Assembly (NCBI GenBank): GCA_963792895.1
Contig: CAWBYA010000006.1
Coordinates: 372,001-436,000 of the forward strand
DNA: 64,000 nucleotides
DNA from: UBA6912 sp963792895
GTDB lineage: Bacteria > Actinomycetota > Acidimicrobiia > Spongiisociales > UBA5794
Direction: 5' to 3'
Part shown: one piece after another, positions 25,718 to 34,133 of the stretch
How the letters are laid out: the number at the start of each line of letters is the position of its first letter
Position numbering within the stretch: the first letter of the stretch is position 1
Translations under genes and position numbers: made by a program
The notes under the pieces: model-generated
What the model was told of the DNA's origin: nothing
What the model saw: only the letters and a program-made list of their open reading frames with translations
Databases searched by the model: none

Positions 25718-26458
25718 ATGCTCCCCCATGGCACGCTCACGCTGCCCCGCCACCTCATTCCCGCTCTCATGCTGCTTGCGTCACACGGCTCTCCTCCTCC
25801 CGCCGCAATGTCGGAACTCGAGCGAGCCGGTGTTGCCTGCAATGGTCTGTTGTCGGCGGAGGCCTCCGCGCTGGTTGCGGTCATGACCCAGCCGGACCTC
25901 GTGATCTCGGTCGAAGTCGCCACCCGCGACGGCGCCCGCCTGTCGACGATCTGGGCGACGGCCGCGCAGGCTGTGTGGGGCAGACCGGTTGAGCACGACG
26001 TCTACCAACTGAGGGCCATCGACACGGTCACCGTGCCGCTGCTCCTCGTCCAGCTCACCGGTGTCGGCAGGAGGCCCGAACCACCCTTCGCCGGCTCGGT
26101 GTGCATCGCAGCTGAAGCATTGGAGGCGGCTCTCGACTGGCAGGCAGACGACCCGGAGACTGCACTCGGCATCCTCGTCGCCGCAGGGGTCGACCCGCAG
26201 TGGGCCGACCGGATCCTCATCGCCCACCAGCATCATCGGGCCAAGTGGACGGTCTCGAGCGTGTGGACCGACGGAGGCGCCGGACACGAAGTCCACGACG
26301 TCACGGTGCTCGATGCAGGCCCAGCGGGCTACTGGCGCATCACCGCTCCCGAACCGGCAACCGTGGCGTTCACCGTGGCCTCCTTGCACGAGACGATACG
26401 CCTGCTGCGCCGGTGCGTCCCGACCCGCTCAGCCGCCGCAGCGCCGGAGCTGGGGTGA
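25718..26458 (+). CDS. Hypothetical protein, weakly EspG-like
   Basis: From ATG 25718 (alternatives upstream to 25682) the protein is 246 residues, soluble and without a signal peptide. The arrangement LERAGVACNGLLSAEASALV, VISVEVATRDGARLSTIWAT, then VPLLLVQLTGVGRRPEPPF and a C-terminal PAGYWRITAPEPATVAFTV recalls ESX-secretion chaperones of the EspG type. No ESX genes are in the window and I do not rely on this. It is convergent with the acyl-CoA dehydrogenase gene. Confidence 0.6.
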   Translation: MLPHGTLTLPRHLIPALMLLASHGSPPPAAMSELERAGVACNGLLSAEASALVAVMTQPDLVISVEVATRDGARLSTIWATAAQAVWGRPVEHDVYQLRAIDTVTVPLLLVQLTGVGRRPEPPFAGSVCIAAEALEAALDWQADDPETALGILVAAGVDPQWADRILIAHQHHRAKWTVSSVWTDGGAGHEVHDVTVLDAGPAGYWRITAPEPATVAFTVASLHETIRLLRRCVPTRSAAAAPELG

Positions 26459-26484
26459 CGCCCCTCAACGGCGGCATTGCTGCC

Positions 26485-28197
26485 TCAGCCGACCACCGTG
26501 GAGACTCGCTTGGCAAAGTCGGCGTCGTCCTCGGGACGATACCCCGGCTCGAGGTAACGGCCGACGAGCAACGTCGCTGATGCTTCGAGCTCGTCTGCGA
26601 GCGAGGGCTCATCGGCGGCGACGTCCATGAGCAGCGCAGCCTGGAACGTCCGCTGAAGACGTTCGAGAACCGCGCGGAAGTGCCACGCCGCAAACCCTGG
26701 GTCGGCGAGCGCACGGCGTGCGTCAGCCTCCGCCCGCGCCAACGCTCCAGCGATGCGCTCACCCGCCGCACCGGACCTCGCCAGCAAGGCCTCGATACGG
26801 GCAACCACCACAGGCAGCAGATCCAGCTTGGCCATATCCCGCGCAACCTGAGCAGTGAGCACGTTGTGCGTGCCCTCCCACTGCTCGTACACGACACTGT
26901 CGCGCAGCAGGCGAGGCAGGGGGCTGAACGACTCGATGGTTCCGTTGCCGCCCAGCACCTCGATGGCGTTGCGAACGGCCGACGTGCATGCCTGCGACAC
27001 CACGAGCTTGTTGGCGTTGACCAAGAAACGATGGAGGAGGAGATCTTCGTCGGCAGCGGTCGACTCGCCGCTGCCGTTGCGATCGGCCGCCTCGTCGAGC
27101 GCCGTGAGCGCCCACGTGGAGTGCAGCGCGGCGAGCCACTCCACCTTGATCGACGCCACGAGCCGCTGGACGGACGGGAAGTCGCCAATCGCTGAACCGA
27201 AGGCACGACGAGCAGCCGCAAACCCGGCCGCTTCGAGATACGCTCGTCGCAACATCCCGACGTTTCCCAGGGCGTTCATCCAACGGCTGGCATTGAGCAT
27301 GCCGGACACCATGAGCTTGAAGCCTTGGTCGATCTCGCCAACCGGGTAGGCAACGGCGTCCACGAAGTCGATCTCGCCTGAGGCCATCGACGTGGTGCCG
27401 AGCTTGTCCTTGAGCCTGCGGATCGAGAACCCGTTCGGCCTCCCGTCGAGCTCCCGCGGAACGAGGAAGCAGCCCAAACCCGGCGTTCCCGCAGCCGCCC
27501 CATCGGGACGGGCCATCACGAGAAAGAGGTCGGCGTCGGCTACGGAGCAGAACCACTTCTCGCCGTCGATGCGGAAGGTGCCATCGCCTGCGTCTCGTGC
27601 CACGACCGCGTTGGCGCCCACGTCGCTGCCACCCTGCACCTCTGTGAGGAACTGCGCACCGCGCAGCGCGGTCGCGTACTCGGCCGAACAGAGTGCATCG
27701 CCGTGCCGATCGAGCAGGGCGCCGGCCTTCGCCCACCGCAGAACCCGCACCATGCCGGTGGTGCAGGTGGCCGCACACATGTGACCCATCTCACCTTCGA
27801 CCGACGCCGCGGCGAAGAGGTTCGCCTGCTCGAAGGACCGCCCGGGCTGCGCCGCCCAGCCGAGCACCCCCGAGCCCCACACGATCTCGCCGGCGCGGTG
27901 GTAGTCGCCATCGAACACGACCCGCTCGACGGGGTTTCCGATCCCGTCGTACTTCTCGTGCCGGGGTGGGTGTGCCTGGTAGCGCTGGACGAGGCAGGCG
28001 AGCTCGCCCGCCACCTGTTGGGAGAAGCTGCCCGTCCCTGCCGACACGGCCGCCAATCGGTCGCCGTCGAGGTAGCGGCGGTTTGCGGCAGCAAGATGGA
28101 CGTCGATGCCGGACAGCGCATCGGGAATCGCCGAGCGCCACACCGCGAGATCGGACCTTGCCTGCTCCGTGATCCTCGTCTCGCTCATGTCATTCAT
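26485..28197 (-). CDS. Acyl-CoA dehydrogenase, AidB-like
   Basis: ATG 28197 gives 570 residues, longer than a standard acyl-CoA dehydrogenase and in the range of AidB-type members. FAD/substrate segments are seen: CAATCTTGMVRVL, QFLTEVQGGSDVGANAV, RIDGEKWFCSVADADLFLVM, RLKDKLGTTSMASGEIDFVD and RLLRDSVVYEQWEGTHNVL, where the QWEGTHNV motif closes the active site. The C-terminal 110 residues are an extra helical domain as in AidB. Natural substrate is unknown. It is divergent from the alpha/beta hydrolase gene. Confidence 0.9.
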   Translation of the reverse strand: MNDMSETRITEQARSDLAVWRSAIPDALSGIDVHLAAANRRYLDGDRLAAVSAGTGSFSQQVAGELACLVQRYQAHPPRHEKYDGIGNPVERVVFDGDYHRAGEIVWGSGVLGWAAQPGRSFEQANLFAAASVEGEMGHMCAATCTTGMVRVLRWAKAGALLDRHGDALCSAEYATALRGAQFLTEVQGGSDVGANAVVARDAGDGTFRIDGEKWFCSVADADLFLVMARPDGAAAGTPGLGCFLVPRELDGRPNGFSIRRLKDKLGTTSMASGEIDFVDAVAYPVGEIDQGFKLMVSGMLNASRWMNALGNVGMLRRAYLEAAGFAAARRAFGSAIGDFPSVQRLVASIKVEWLAALHSTWALTALDEAADRNGSGESTAADEDLLLHRFLVNANKLVVSQACTSAVRNAIEVLGGNGTIESFSPLPRLLRDSVVYEQWEGTHNVLTAQVARDMAKLDLLPVVVARIEALLARSGAAGERIAGALARAEADARRALADPGFAAWHFRAVLERLQRTFQAALLMDVAADEPSLADELEASATLLVGRYLEPGYRPEDDADFAKRVSTVVG

Positions 28198-28264
28198 TGT
28201 CGCACAGTGCGGCACGCCTGGACCAAGCACACCGGACCATCCGCACCGTGGTTCAATCGCGTCG

Positions 28265-29053
28265 ATGAACGTCACGCTCACACCCACCGCACACGGCATG
28301 CTCGCCGTCAGGCGCTCACCCGGTGTTGGTGATCCGCTGGTGTGCCTCCACGGATTCACGTTGCACGGCGGGATGTTCACCCGGGTCGCCGCCCTTCTCG
28401 ACGAGCCCGTGCTTGCTCCCGACCTACCCGGCCACGGCAGAACGGACGTAGCTCCCGTCGATCTCACCACCACCCTGGACGCACTCGTCGAGTGGCTGGG
28501 GAGCCGGATCGGCCCGTCGCCCGTGTTGGGGTACTCGCAGGGTGGGCGAATCGCCCTCCACCTCGCCGTCCGCCATCCGCACCTCGTGTCGTCACTCGTC
28601 CTCGTGTCTGCGTCGCTCGGGCTCAGCGGGGAAGCCATGGCTGTGCGGCGCGCAGGCGACGAGGAGCTGGCGACGACCATAGAACGTGAGGGTCTCGCAG
28701 CGTTTCTCGATAGGTGGCTCGCCCAACCGCTGATCGGGACCGGGCGCCTGGATCGATCAGCGGCAGCGGCCGATCGAAGCCTACGCGAGGAGAACACGGC
28801 GGCAGGTCTCGCGGCCGCGTTGCGAGGTCTGGGTCAGGGCTCGGTGCCCGCCGTCGACCCCCACGACCTCGAGGTTCCGACGCTGTGGATCGCAGGCAGC
28901 GACGACGAGCGATACTCCACGCTGGCTGCGATGGGAGCCGCCTCGGCCGGCGGGGGATTCGCTGTCGTGCCGGGCGCCGGACACAACCTCATCGCAGAAC
29001 GTCCCGAGGGTGTTGCCCGCCTCGTCAGCGATTTCCTGCAACGCGGCCGCTGA
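28265..29053 (+). CDS. Alpha/beta hydrolase, MenH-like
   Basis: ATG 28265 gives 262 residues. The oxyanion loop is LVCLHGFTLHGGMF, the nucleophile elbow GYSQGGRIALHLA, the acid in IAGSDDERYSTL and the base in GAGHNLIAERPEGV, giving Ser-Asp-His. The GYSxGGR elbow and the short cap resemble MenH, the menaquinone-pathway SHCHC synthase, but no other men genes are close, so this could be a general esterase. Its 3' end overlaps the 3' end of the next hydrolase by 29 nt, tail to tail. Confidence 0.8.
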   Translation: MNVTLTPTAHGMLAVRRSPGVGDPLVCLHGFTLHGGMFTRVAALLDEPVLAPDLPGHGRTDVAPVDLTTTLDALVEWLGSRIGPSPVLGYSQGGRIALHLAVRHPHLVSSLVLVSASLGLSGEAMAVRRAGDEELATTIEREGLAAFLDRWLAQPLIGTGRLDRSAAAADRSLREENTAAGLAAALRGLGQGSVPAVDPHDLEVPTLWIAGSDDERYSTLAAMGAASAGGGFAVVPGAGHNLIAERPEGVARLVSDFLQRGR

Positions 29054-29963
29054 GCGTTTCGATAACGGCGATGTAGTCGTCCGTCCTCGTGAAGATGGAC
29101 TCGTGGCCCGCGCCTTCGAGCTCGACAACGGTCGGCTCTCTCAGCAGGCTCACCAGCTCGCGCTGGGCTCGCACAGGCACGAGCAGATCGCTGGTCGGGA
29201 CCACGACCGCTGCAGGCTGGGCGAGCCTTCCCGCCCATTCCCGGGCGTCGAAGTGATAGGCCGCCGTGCCGGCCTCGTAGAACAGGCCCCCATCGCGCCT
29301 GCGGAGACCCTCGTACAACCAACGCTCGTGGGAGGGGTCGAGCGACCCGGTGCGCAACAGCACCTGGGTCGTGATGAGCGCCGCCTCTTTGGTGCTGACG
29401 CGGGCAATGGCGCGCCCCGCCCAGAAGGCGATGCGCGCCAGGGCCCTTCGCTCCGGGACGGGCCGCGCCGCGGTTGCCGCCAAGACCATCCCGGCGACGA
29501 GGTGGGGAGACCGCCGTGCGAGCTCCATCGTCACCATGCCTCCGAGGGAGTAACCCATCACGGTCGCTGCGTGCACCCCGACCGCATCGAGCACACCTGC
29601 AACATCATCGGCGAGATCCGCCACCTCGTAGCGTCCGCGGATCCAATCCGACTTGCCGTGGTTCCGCAGGTCAGGCACCACGATGTGATAGCGATCGCCG
29701 AGACCCGCGACGAGCGGCCCGTAGGTCATCTCTCCGTCGAGACTCCAGCCGTGCACGAGCACGAGTGGGGGCGCGTCGGGCGAGCCGGCCTCGCGCACGA
29801 AGAACTCGCGCTCACCAACGAGCACGGAGCGGCCCGGGAGGCGCGTTGGGCGCGTCTGCCCGGGCGGGTAGCGTCGCGGCAACTCAGGCCCGAGCAACCG
29901 CCACGCCGCCCAGCCGCCGGCGGCGAGCCCTCCGGCCCGCACTGCGGAACGGCCCACGCTCAC
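29025..29963 (-). CDS. Alpha/beta hydrolase with N-terminal membrane-proximal segment
   Basis: The start is the GTG at 29963, whose GTGA overlaps the stop of the 2Fe-2S gene, implying translational coupling; the product is 312 residues. A short Ala/Gly-rich hydrophobic N-terminus (AVRAGGLAAGGWAAWRLLG) may anchor it. The core has LVLVHGWSLDGEMTY, PDLRNHGKSDW, MGYSLGGMVTMELA with the Ser nucleophile, and GAGHESIFTR. It is the last gene of the selD-ferredoxin-hydrolase operon. Substrate unknown. Confidence 0.85.
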   Translation of the reverse strand: MSVGRSAVRAGGLAAGGWAAWRLLGPELPRRYPPGQTRPTRLPGRSVLVGEREFFVREAGSPDAPPLVLVHGWSLDGEMTYGPLVAGLGDRYHIVVPDLRNHGKSDWIRGRYEVADLADDVAGVLDAVGVHAATVMGYSLGGMVTMELARRSPHLVAGMVLAATAARPVPERRALARIAFWAGRAIARVSTKEAALITTQVLLRTGSLDPSHERWLYEGLRRRDGGLFYEAGTAAYHFDAREWAGRLAQPAAVVVPTSDLLVPVRAQRELVSLLREPTVVELEGAGHESIFTRTDDYIAVIETLSGRVAGNR

Positions 29964-30409
29964 GACCGGCCTCGCATCGGATCGACCCGCAAGACATGGT
30001 CGGCGACGGCCACTCCGCCGACGAGGTGCTCGGTGATGATGCGCTCCATCACCTGTACCGTCACCGAGTGGTACCAGACACCGTCCGGGTAGACGACGGC
30101 GATCGGACCCCGTTCGCAGATTCGCAAGCAGTCGACCTTCGATCGCACCACCCGGCCCGCCGGTCCCCATGAAGGGTCGACGGGGGGCAGGTCATCGACT
30201 GCGACGCTCCGCCACTTGGGTGGCGCCGATGCCAAGCCGAGCTCCTTCAGCCGCATCTTGAGATGGCGCCACACTTCGGCGCTCTCGTCATAGGTCGAGC
30301 ACAGTGGCGTGGTCTGCTGGGCGCACAGGAAAATGTGCCGGTCGAGTGCCCCGATGCCGAGGGCATCGGCGATCGCATCGAGCCTGATGCGGGCGACTGG
30401 CTGGTCCAT
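29960..30409 (-). CDS. Thioredoxin-fold (2Fe-2S) ferredoxin-like protein
   Basis: A 149-residue protein with the 2Fe-2S signature of the thioredoxin-like ferredoxin family: HIFLCAQQTTPLC in the first half and VRSKVDCLRICERGPIAVVY in the second, giving two pairs of Cys. The C-terminal YPDGVWYHSVTVQVMERIIT EHLVGG is conserved in such proteins. It lies 20 nt downstream of selD and overlaps the hydrolase gene. A role as electron donor in selenium or sulfur chemistry is plausible from position only. Confidence 0.9.
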   Translation of the reverse strand: MDQPVARIRLDAIADALGIGALDRHIFLCAQQTTPLCSTYDESAEVWRHLKMRLKELGLASAPPKWRSVAVDDLPPVDPSWGPAGRVVRSKVDCLRICERGPIAVVYPDGVWYHSVTVQVMERIITEHLVGGVAVADHVLRVDPMRGRS

Positions 30410-30429
30410 GTGCCGAACCGTAGCTGCGG

Positions 30430-31479
30430 TCAGGTGACGTCGATGCGGCCGGTGGGGCCGTCTGCGAATTCGCGGGTGCGGATGGTCCCGATGCGGGCGG
30501 CGGCAACGCCTTCTTCCTCCAGCGCACGCAACAATGCAGCGGCCAACGGGGCATCGACGGCCATGAGCAACCCCCCGGAGGTCTGAGCATCTGCGAGCAG
30601 GAGCTTCGTGAATTCGTTGACAGAGCCGAAGTCGGTGAAGCGGCCCACCGATTCGAGGTTACGGAGCGTGCCGCCCGGAATAGCCCCCGCCTTCGCCAGC
30701 TCGGCAGCCCCAGGAAGGATCGGAACGGACGCAGCCTCAACGATCGCCGAGACGCCGGAAGCCCGGATCATCTCCCCGAGATGGCCCAGCAACCCGTACC
30801 CCGTGACATCGGTTGCCGCCTTCACGCCGATGCGCCGCATGGCCCGCGCCGCAGCGTCGTTCAGCGTGGACATGACGGCAACAGCGTTTTCGCGCACCTG
30901 GTCGGAAACATCGCCCCGCTTGATGGCCGTTGCGATGATGCCGGTACCGATCGGTTTCGTGAGAACCAAGACGTCGCCCGGCCGAGCCGCCGCATTCGTG
31001 ACCAGATCATCGGGGTGCACCACCCCGGTCACAGCGAGCCCGTACTTCGGTTCGGCGTCGTCGATGGTGTGGCCGCCGAGCAGAACGCAGCCGGCTTCGG
31101 CGAGCACCTGCGCAGCACCCTCGGCCACGTCGCCGAGGAGGTCGAGCGGCAACGTCTCGCGCGGCCACCCGACGATCGACAGCGCCGTCATCGGCCGCCC
31201 ACCCATCGCATAGACGTCGGAGAGGGCGTTGGCCGCGGCGATCCGTCCCCATGCCCTTGCGTCGTCGACGATGGGGGTGAAGAAGTCGACCGTCTGAACC
31301 AGGAGCACGTCGTCGCTGATGCGGTAGACACCCGCATCGTCTGCGGTGTCGATGCCGACAACGACGTTCTCAGAGCGAACCGCCGGTAAGTTGTGTAGGC
31401 GGCGCAGGACCTGCGCCAACTCGTCAGGGCCGAGCTTGCACGCTCACCCAGCCCCGTGCGAGAACTCCGTCAGACGCAC
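30430..31479 (-). CDS. selD: Selenide, water dikinase with in-frame UGA (selenocysteine) at the catalytic position
   Basis: AGGAGG lies 7 nt upstream of GTG 31479. The reading frame begins VRLTEFSHGAG, meets TGA at 31446-31444, then continues ACKLGPDELAQVL and stays open for 337 codons. SelD enzymes carry Cys or Sec exactly here (HGAG-C/U-xCK), so the UGA is read as Sec at residue 12; total 349 residues. Downstream motifs are intact: VGIDTADDAGVYRI, VDFFTPIVDDARAWGRIAAA NALSDVYAMGG and GGHTIDDAEPKYGLAVTGVV. The enzyme makes selenophosphate from selenide and ATP for Sec-tRNA and selenouridine synthesis. A SECIS-like hairpin follows the UGA. The 2Fe-2S and hydrolase genes are downstream in the same operon. 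Confidence 0.95.
31401..31417 (-). promoter_or_regulatory. Bacterial SECIS-like hairpin in selD
   Basis: On the coding strand GGCGCAG-GUC-CUGCGCC forms a perfect 7-bp stem with a GUC loop. The loop begins 33 nt after the UGA, within the spacing known for bacterial SECIS elements, and has G in the first loop position, as SelB binding requires. Confidence 0.8.
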
Positions 31480-31644
31480 GTCAGCACCTCCTCTCCCAAA
31501 CGAGTGTACGGACGACCGGGACGATGCCACGACAGATGGATTCCGACTCGACGTCGAATCGTCGACGGCTACTGTGCCATCAGGTCCGGGCACGCCTGGA
31601 TCCTCGGCAGGCTCCCTCGTCCCCCCTGGGGAGCCTGTCCACGT

Positions 31645-31699
31645 CCGTTCTTGCGTGGATCGTCGGGCCGCTTCTTGCGGCCGATCCACGCCGGAACGG
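31645..31699. repeat. Dispersed palindromic element, copy B
   Basis: The most complete copy. Outer arms CCGTTC and GAACGG, main arms GCGTGGATCG (31653-31662) and CGATCCACGC (31682-31691), and an inner hairpin GCCGC-TTCTT-GCGGC. It lies in the 250-nt gap between the divergent selD and mgtE genes. Confidence 0.7.
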
Positions 31700-31729
31700 T
31701 TTCGGGCCCGTACCTAGCATGCGAGTGCC

Positions 31730-33109
31730 ATGAAGCTGCCCTTCCTCCGCCCGCGCCTCATCACCGAAGGCCTGCGTGAGCTGGCCCGACGACGGCCCGA
31801 GGAAGCCGAGGAGTACATCGACACCCACCAAGCCGAGTGGGAGTCGATCGTGGGCGGCGACCCCCACAACGCCGCCGACATCCTCGAGGCGCTCGACTCG
31901 CGCTCGGCGGCCGAGTTCGTCGCCGGCCTCGACTTGGCGGACCTCGGAGAGGTGCTCGACGAGATGCGCCCCGAAGCCGCAGCCGACCTCATCGAAGAGA
32001 TGTCGTCCGACCAGGCGGCCGCCGCCCTCGCCGAGATGGACACTGATCAGGCCGCTGACCTCATCGGTGCTCTGGACGACGAGACACGCTCCGAAGTGCT
32101 TGGCGCCATCGAGCCGATTGCCGCAGCCGAGATCGGCCGCCTCCTCGCGTACGCACCCGACAGCGCAGGCGGCCTCATGACCACCGAGATCGCAAGCCTT
32201 CCCATCGGACTGACCACCGGAGAGGCGATCGAATCGTTGCGACGCATGCACGACGATCTGGGGTCGAACCTCACGTACGTCTACGTTGTCGATGAGGAGG
32301 AGCGGCTGCGCGGTGTCGTGTCCTTCCGCGACCTCGTTTTCGCCCGGCCTGGGCAAGGTGTCGACCAAGTCATGGTCCCCGACCCCTACTTCGTGAACGT
32401 CGAGGCCGACCGCGAGGTGGTCGCCGAGCTGATCCAGCGATATCACCTCCTCGCAATCCCTGTGGTCGATCGCAAGGGTGCCCTGCTGGGGATGGTGAAG
32501 GTCGATGAGGCCCTCGAGGCCGTCGCCGCCGAGATGTCCGAGGACATCGCAGTGATGGTGGGTGCCGGTGGCGAGGAGGGGGTCTACACGCCGGTGCTCA
32601 CGTCGGTGCGGCGACGTATCCCATGGATCCTCGTCAACTTCGGCGCCGCCGGGCTCGTCGCCTTCGTCATCAGCCGTTTCGAGGGCATCATCGAGAGCCA
32701 GGCGCTGCTCGCCGCGCTCATGCCGATGGTCGCCCAACTCGGCGGGAACACCGGAGCACAGAGCCTCGCCGTCGTCATCCGGGCGATGGCCGTCGGCGAT
32801 CTACCCCCAGGACGAGCGATGCGGGCAGTGCGTCGCGAGCTCCAGACGAGCGCGTTCCTCGCCGCCATCATGGCCGTTACCTCGGGGGTGTTCATCACGG
32901 TGGTCACCGGTGATCGCCGCCTCGGTGAGGTGGTCGGGATCGCCATGGCCGTCAACCTCGTGGTCGCCGGCCTGGCCGGGGGGGCCATCCCTGTCTTTCT
33001 GCGGAGACTCGGGCTGGACCCCGCATTGGCGTCGAACATCTTCCTGACGGCAATCACCGACACGGTCGGCTTCGGGGGATTCTTGTTGACCGCCCTCATC
33101 CTCATCTGA
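31730..33109 (+). CDS. mgtE: Magnesium transporter MgtE
   Basis: The 459-residue protein shows the full MgtE layout. The N domain covers residues 1-130 with the repeated acidic motif (DILEALDSRSAAEFVAGLD, ADLIEEMSSDQAAAALAEM). Two CBS domains span about 130-260, with DSAGGLMTTEIASL at their start. The five-helix pore domain includes WILVNFGAAGLVAFVISRFE, the signature MPMVAQLGGNTGAQSLAVVI RAMA and FLTAITDTVGFGGFLLTALI. It moves Mg2+ into the cell, gated by cytosolic Mg2+ at the N and CBS domains. The CorA-type transporter elsewhere in the window is a relic, so MgtE is the only intact Mg transporter here. Confidence 0.97.
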   Translation: MKLPFLRPRLITEGLRELARRRPEEAEEYIDTHQAEWESIVGGDPHNAADILEALDSRSAAEFVAGLDLADLGEVLDEMRPEAAADLIEEMSSDQAAAALAEMDTDQAADLIGALDDETRSEVLGAIEPIAAAEIGRLLAYAPDSAGGLMTTEIASLPIGLTTGEAIESLRRMHDDLGSNLTYVYVVDEEERLRGVVSFRDLVFARPGQGVDQVMVPDPYFVNVEADREVVAELIQRYHLLAIPVVDRKGALLGMVKVDEALEAVAAEMSEDIAVMVGAGGEEGVYTPVLTSVRRRIPWILVNFGAAGLVAFVISRFEGIIESQALLAALMPMVAQLGGNTGAQSLAVVIRAMAVGDLPPGRAMRAVRRELQTSAFLAAIMAVTSGVFITVVTGDRRLGEVVGIAMAVNLVVAGLAGGAIPVFLRRLGLDPALASNIFLTAITDTVGFGGFLLTALILI

Positions 33110-33139
33110 GGCGGGGGTCTGCGCCGGCCCGCAGGAGCC

Positions 33140-33682
33140 TCAGGAGCCGAGCACCGTCGAAGCGACGTCCGAGAACGGTCCCTCGAACGAGATACGGAAC
33201 CCCTCGTCGAGGTGGGCGAGATAGTAGAGATCGAGGAGCTGCTGCTCCTCGGGCGTCAACTCATCCTGCTCGACCAGCCCGGCCACCCGCTCGTCGTCGA
33301 TGACATGCACCTCGTACACAGGCGGAAAGTCCTCGACCACTTCGGCGATGACGTTCTGCAGGTCGATATCGGTGAGCGTCTCGTACGACGTTGGATCGAG
33401 CAGGACAACGACGATGTCGCCTTCGTCCCCCGGTTCCCGCTGGACGATCTCGAATTGCGGGATCGCCGGAGCGCCTCCCGAAAGTGTGGTCGTGGTTGCC
33501 GCGGCACCGGCAGCGGTCGTGTCAGGGCCGGGTTCCGTATCCCCGCCTCCCGCTGCACCGAGGCTGGTGACGGTACCGTCGTCGCCCGACGTCGTCGTGC
33601 TTGCCTCTCCGTCGCCGCCGGAGCACGCACCGACGATCATCACGAAGGCTGTGAGGAGGGCGAGGGCAAGTCGGCGATTCAT
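33140..33682 (-). CDS. Small secreted lipoprotein of unknown function
   Basis: ATG 33682 opens a lipoprotein signal peptide NRRLALALLTAFVMIVGAC with the lipobox VGAC. A Thr/Gly/Ala-rich linker runs to about residue 70, followed by an acidic globular domain of about 105 residues (IVVVLLDPTSYETLTDIDLQ, EVHVIDDERVAGLVEQDELT). The product is 180 residues. No family is recognised. It is the last gene of the run starting at modA, 28 nt after the preceding stop. Confidence 0.75.
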   Translation of the reverse strand: MNRRLALALLTAFVMIVGACSGGDGEASTTTSGDDGTVTSLGAAGGGDTEPGPDTTAAGAAATTTTLSGGAPAIPQFEIVQREPGDEGDIVVVLLDPTSYETLTDIDLQNVIAEVVEDFPPVYEVHVIDDERVAGLVEQDELTPEEQQLLDLYYLAHLDEGFRISFEGPFSDVASTVLGS

Positions 33683-33710
33683 CCCGCCATAGTACCGCAG
33701 GCCCGATTGT

Positions 33711-34133
33711 TCACACCGTTCCGCGCAATGCTCGCCACTCGTCGTAGTCGACGCCATCGAGCCACGGCTTCGAATGCACGACCCGGAATCGCCTCTGGAC
33801 CTCTGCGAAGAGCTCGGCAGATGGATGGTCGGCGAGCCCGGCTTGGGCGAGCTCCAGCGCCGGGCGCCACGCCCGTGCTCCCAGCGCAACGTCTACTCGA
33901 GTCCGCCAATCGTCAGCGTCGACGGCGGCCTGGTCGTTGTCCCAGAAGTTGCGAAGCCGCTCGGCCGCCCGCAGGCAGCGCCGCACGGCACGCGCCTGGT
34001 CCTTCGTGACACCTGCAGCGGCAACCTCCTCGGCCCAGTCGGCGAAGGCCTGAGGTCCCCAGTCGGCTGGGTTCGTCACGACTCCTTCGTAGAGCCGGTC
34101 GACGGCCTGCAACAACGCCAGTGTGGCGCTCAT
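33711..34133 (-). CDS. Hypothetical helical protein (140 aa)
   Basis: ATG 34133 overlaps the pabC stop by ATGA. The protein is soluble, helical and Trp/Ala-rich: LLQAVDRLYEGVVTNPADWG at the start, then VTKDQARAVRRCLRAAERLR NFWDND and ALELAQAGLADHPSAELFAE VQRRFRVVHSKPWLDGVDYD. No domain is recognised. Tight coupling to pabC suggests a linked function. Confidence 0.75.
   Translation of the reverse strand: MSATLALLQAVDRLYEGVVTNPADWGPQAFADWAEEVAAAGVTKDQARAVRRCLRAAERLRNFWDNDQAAVDADDWRTRVDVALGARAWRPALELAQAGLADHPSAELFAEVQRRFRVVHSKPWLDGVDYDEWRALRGTV

Noticed and set aside
25718..26458. Assignment of the hypothetical protein as EspG of an ESX system
   Set aside because: Similarity is only in general layout, and no WXG100, EccC or mycosin genes are present.
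28198..28797. 200-residue N-terminal extension of the acyl-CoA dehydrogenase
   Set aside because: It overlaps the divergent hydrolase gene and lacks family similarity; the protein start at 28197 fits the family.
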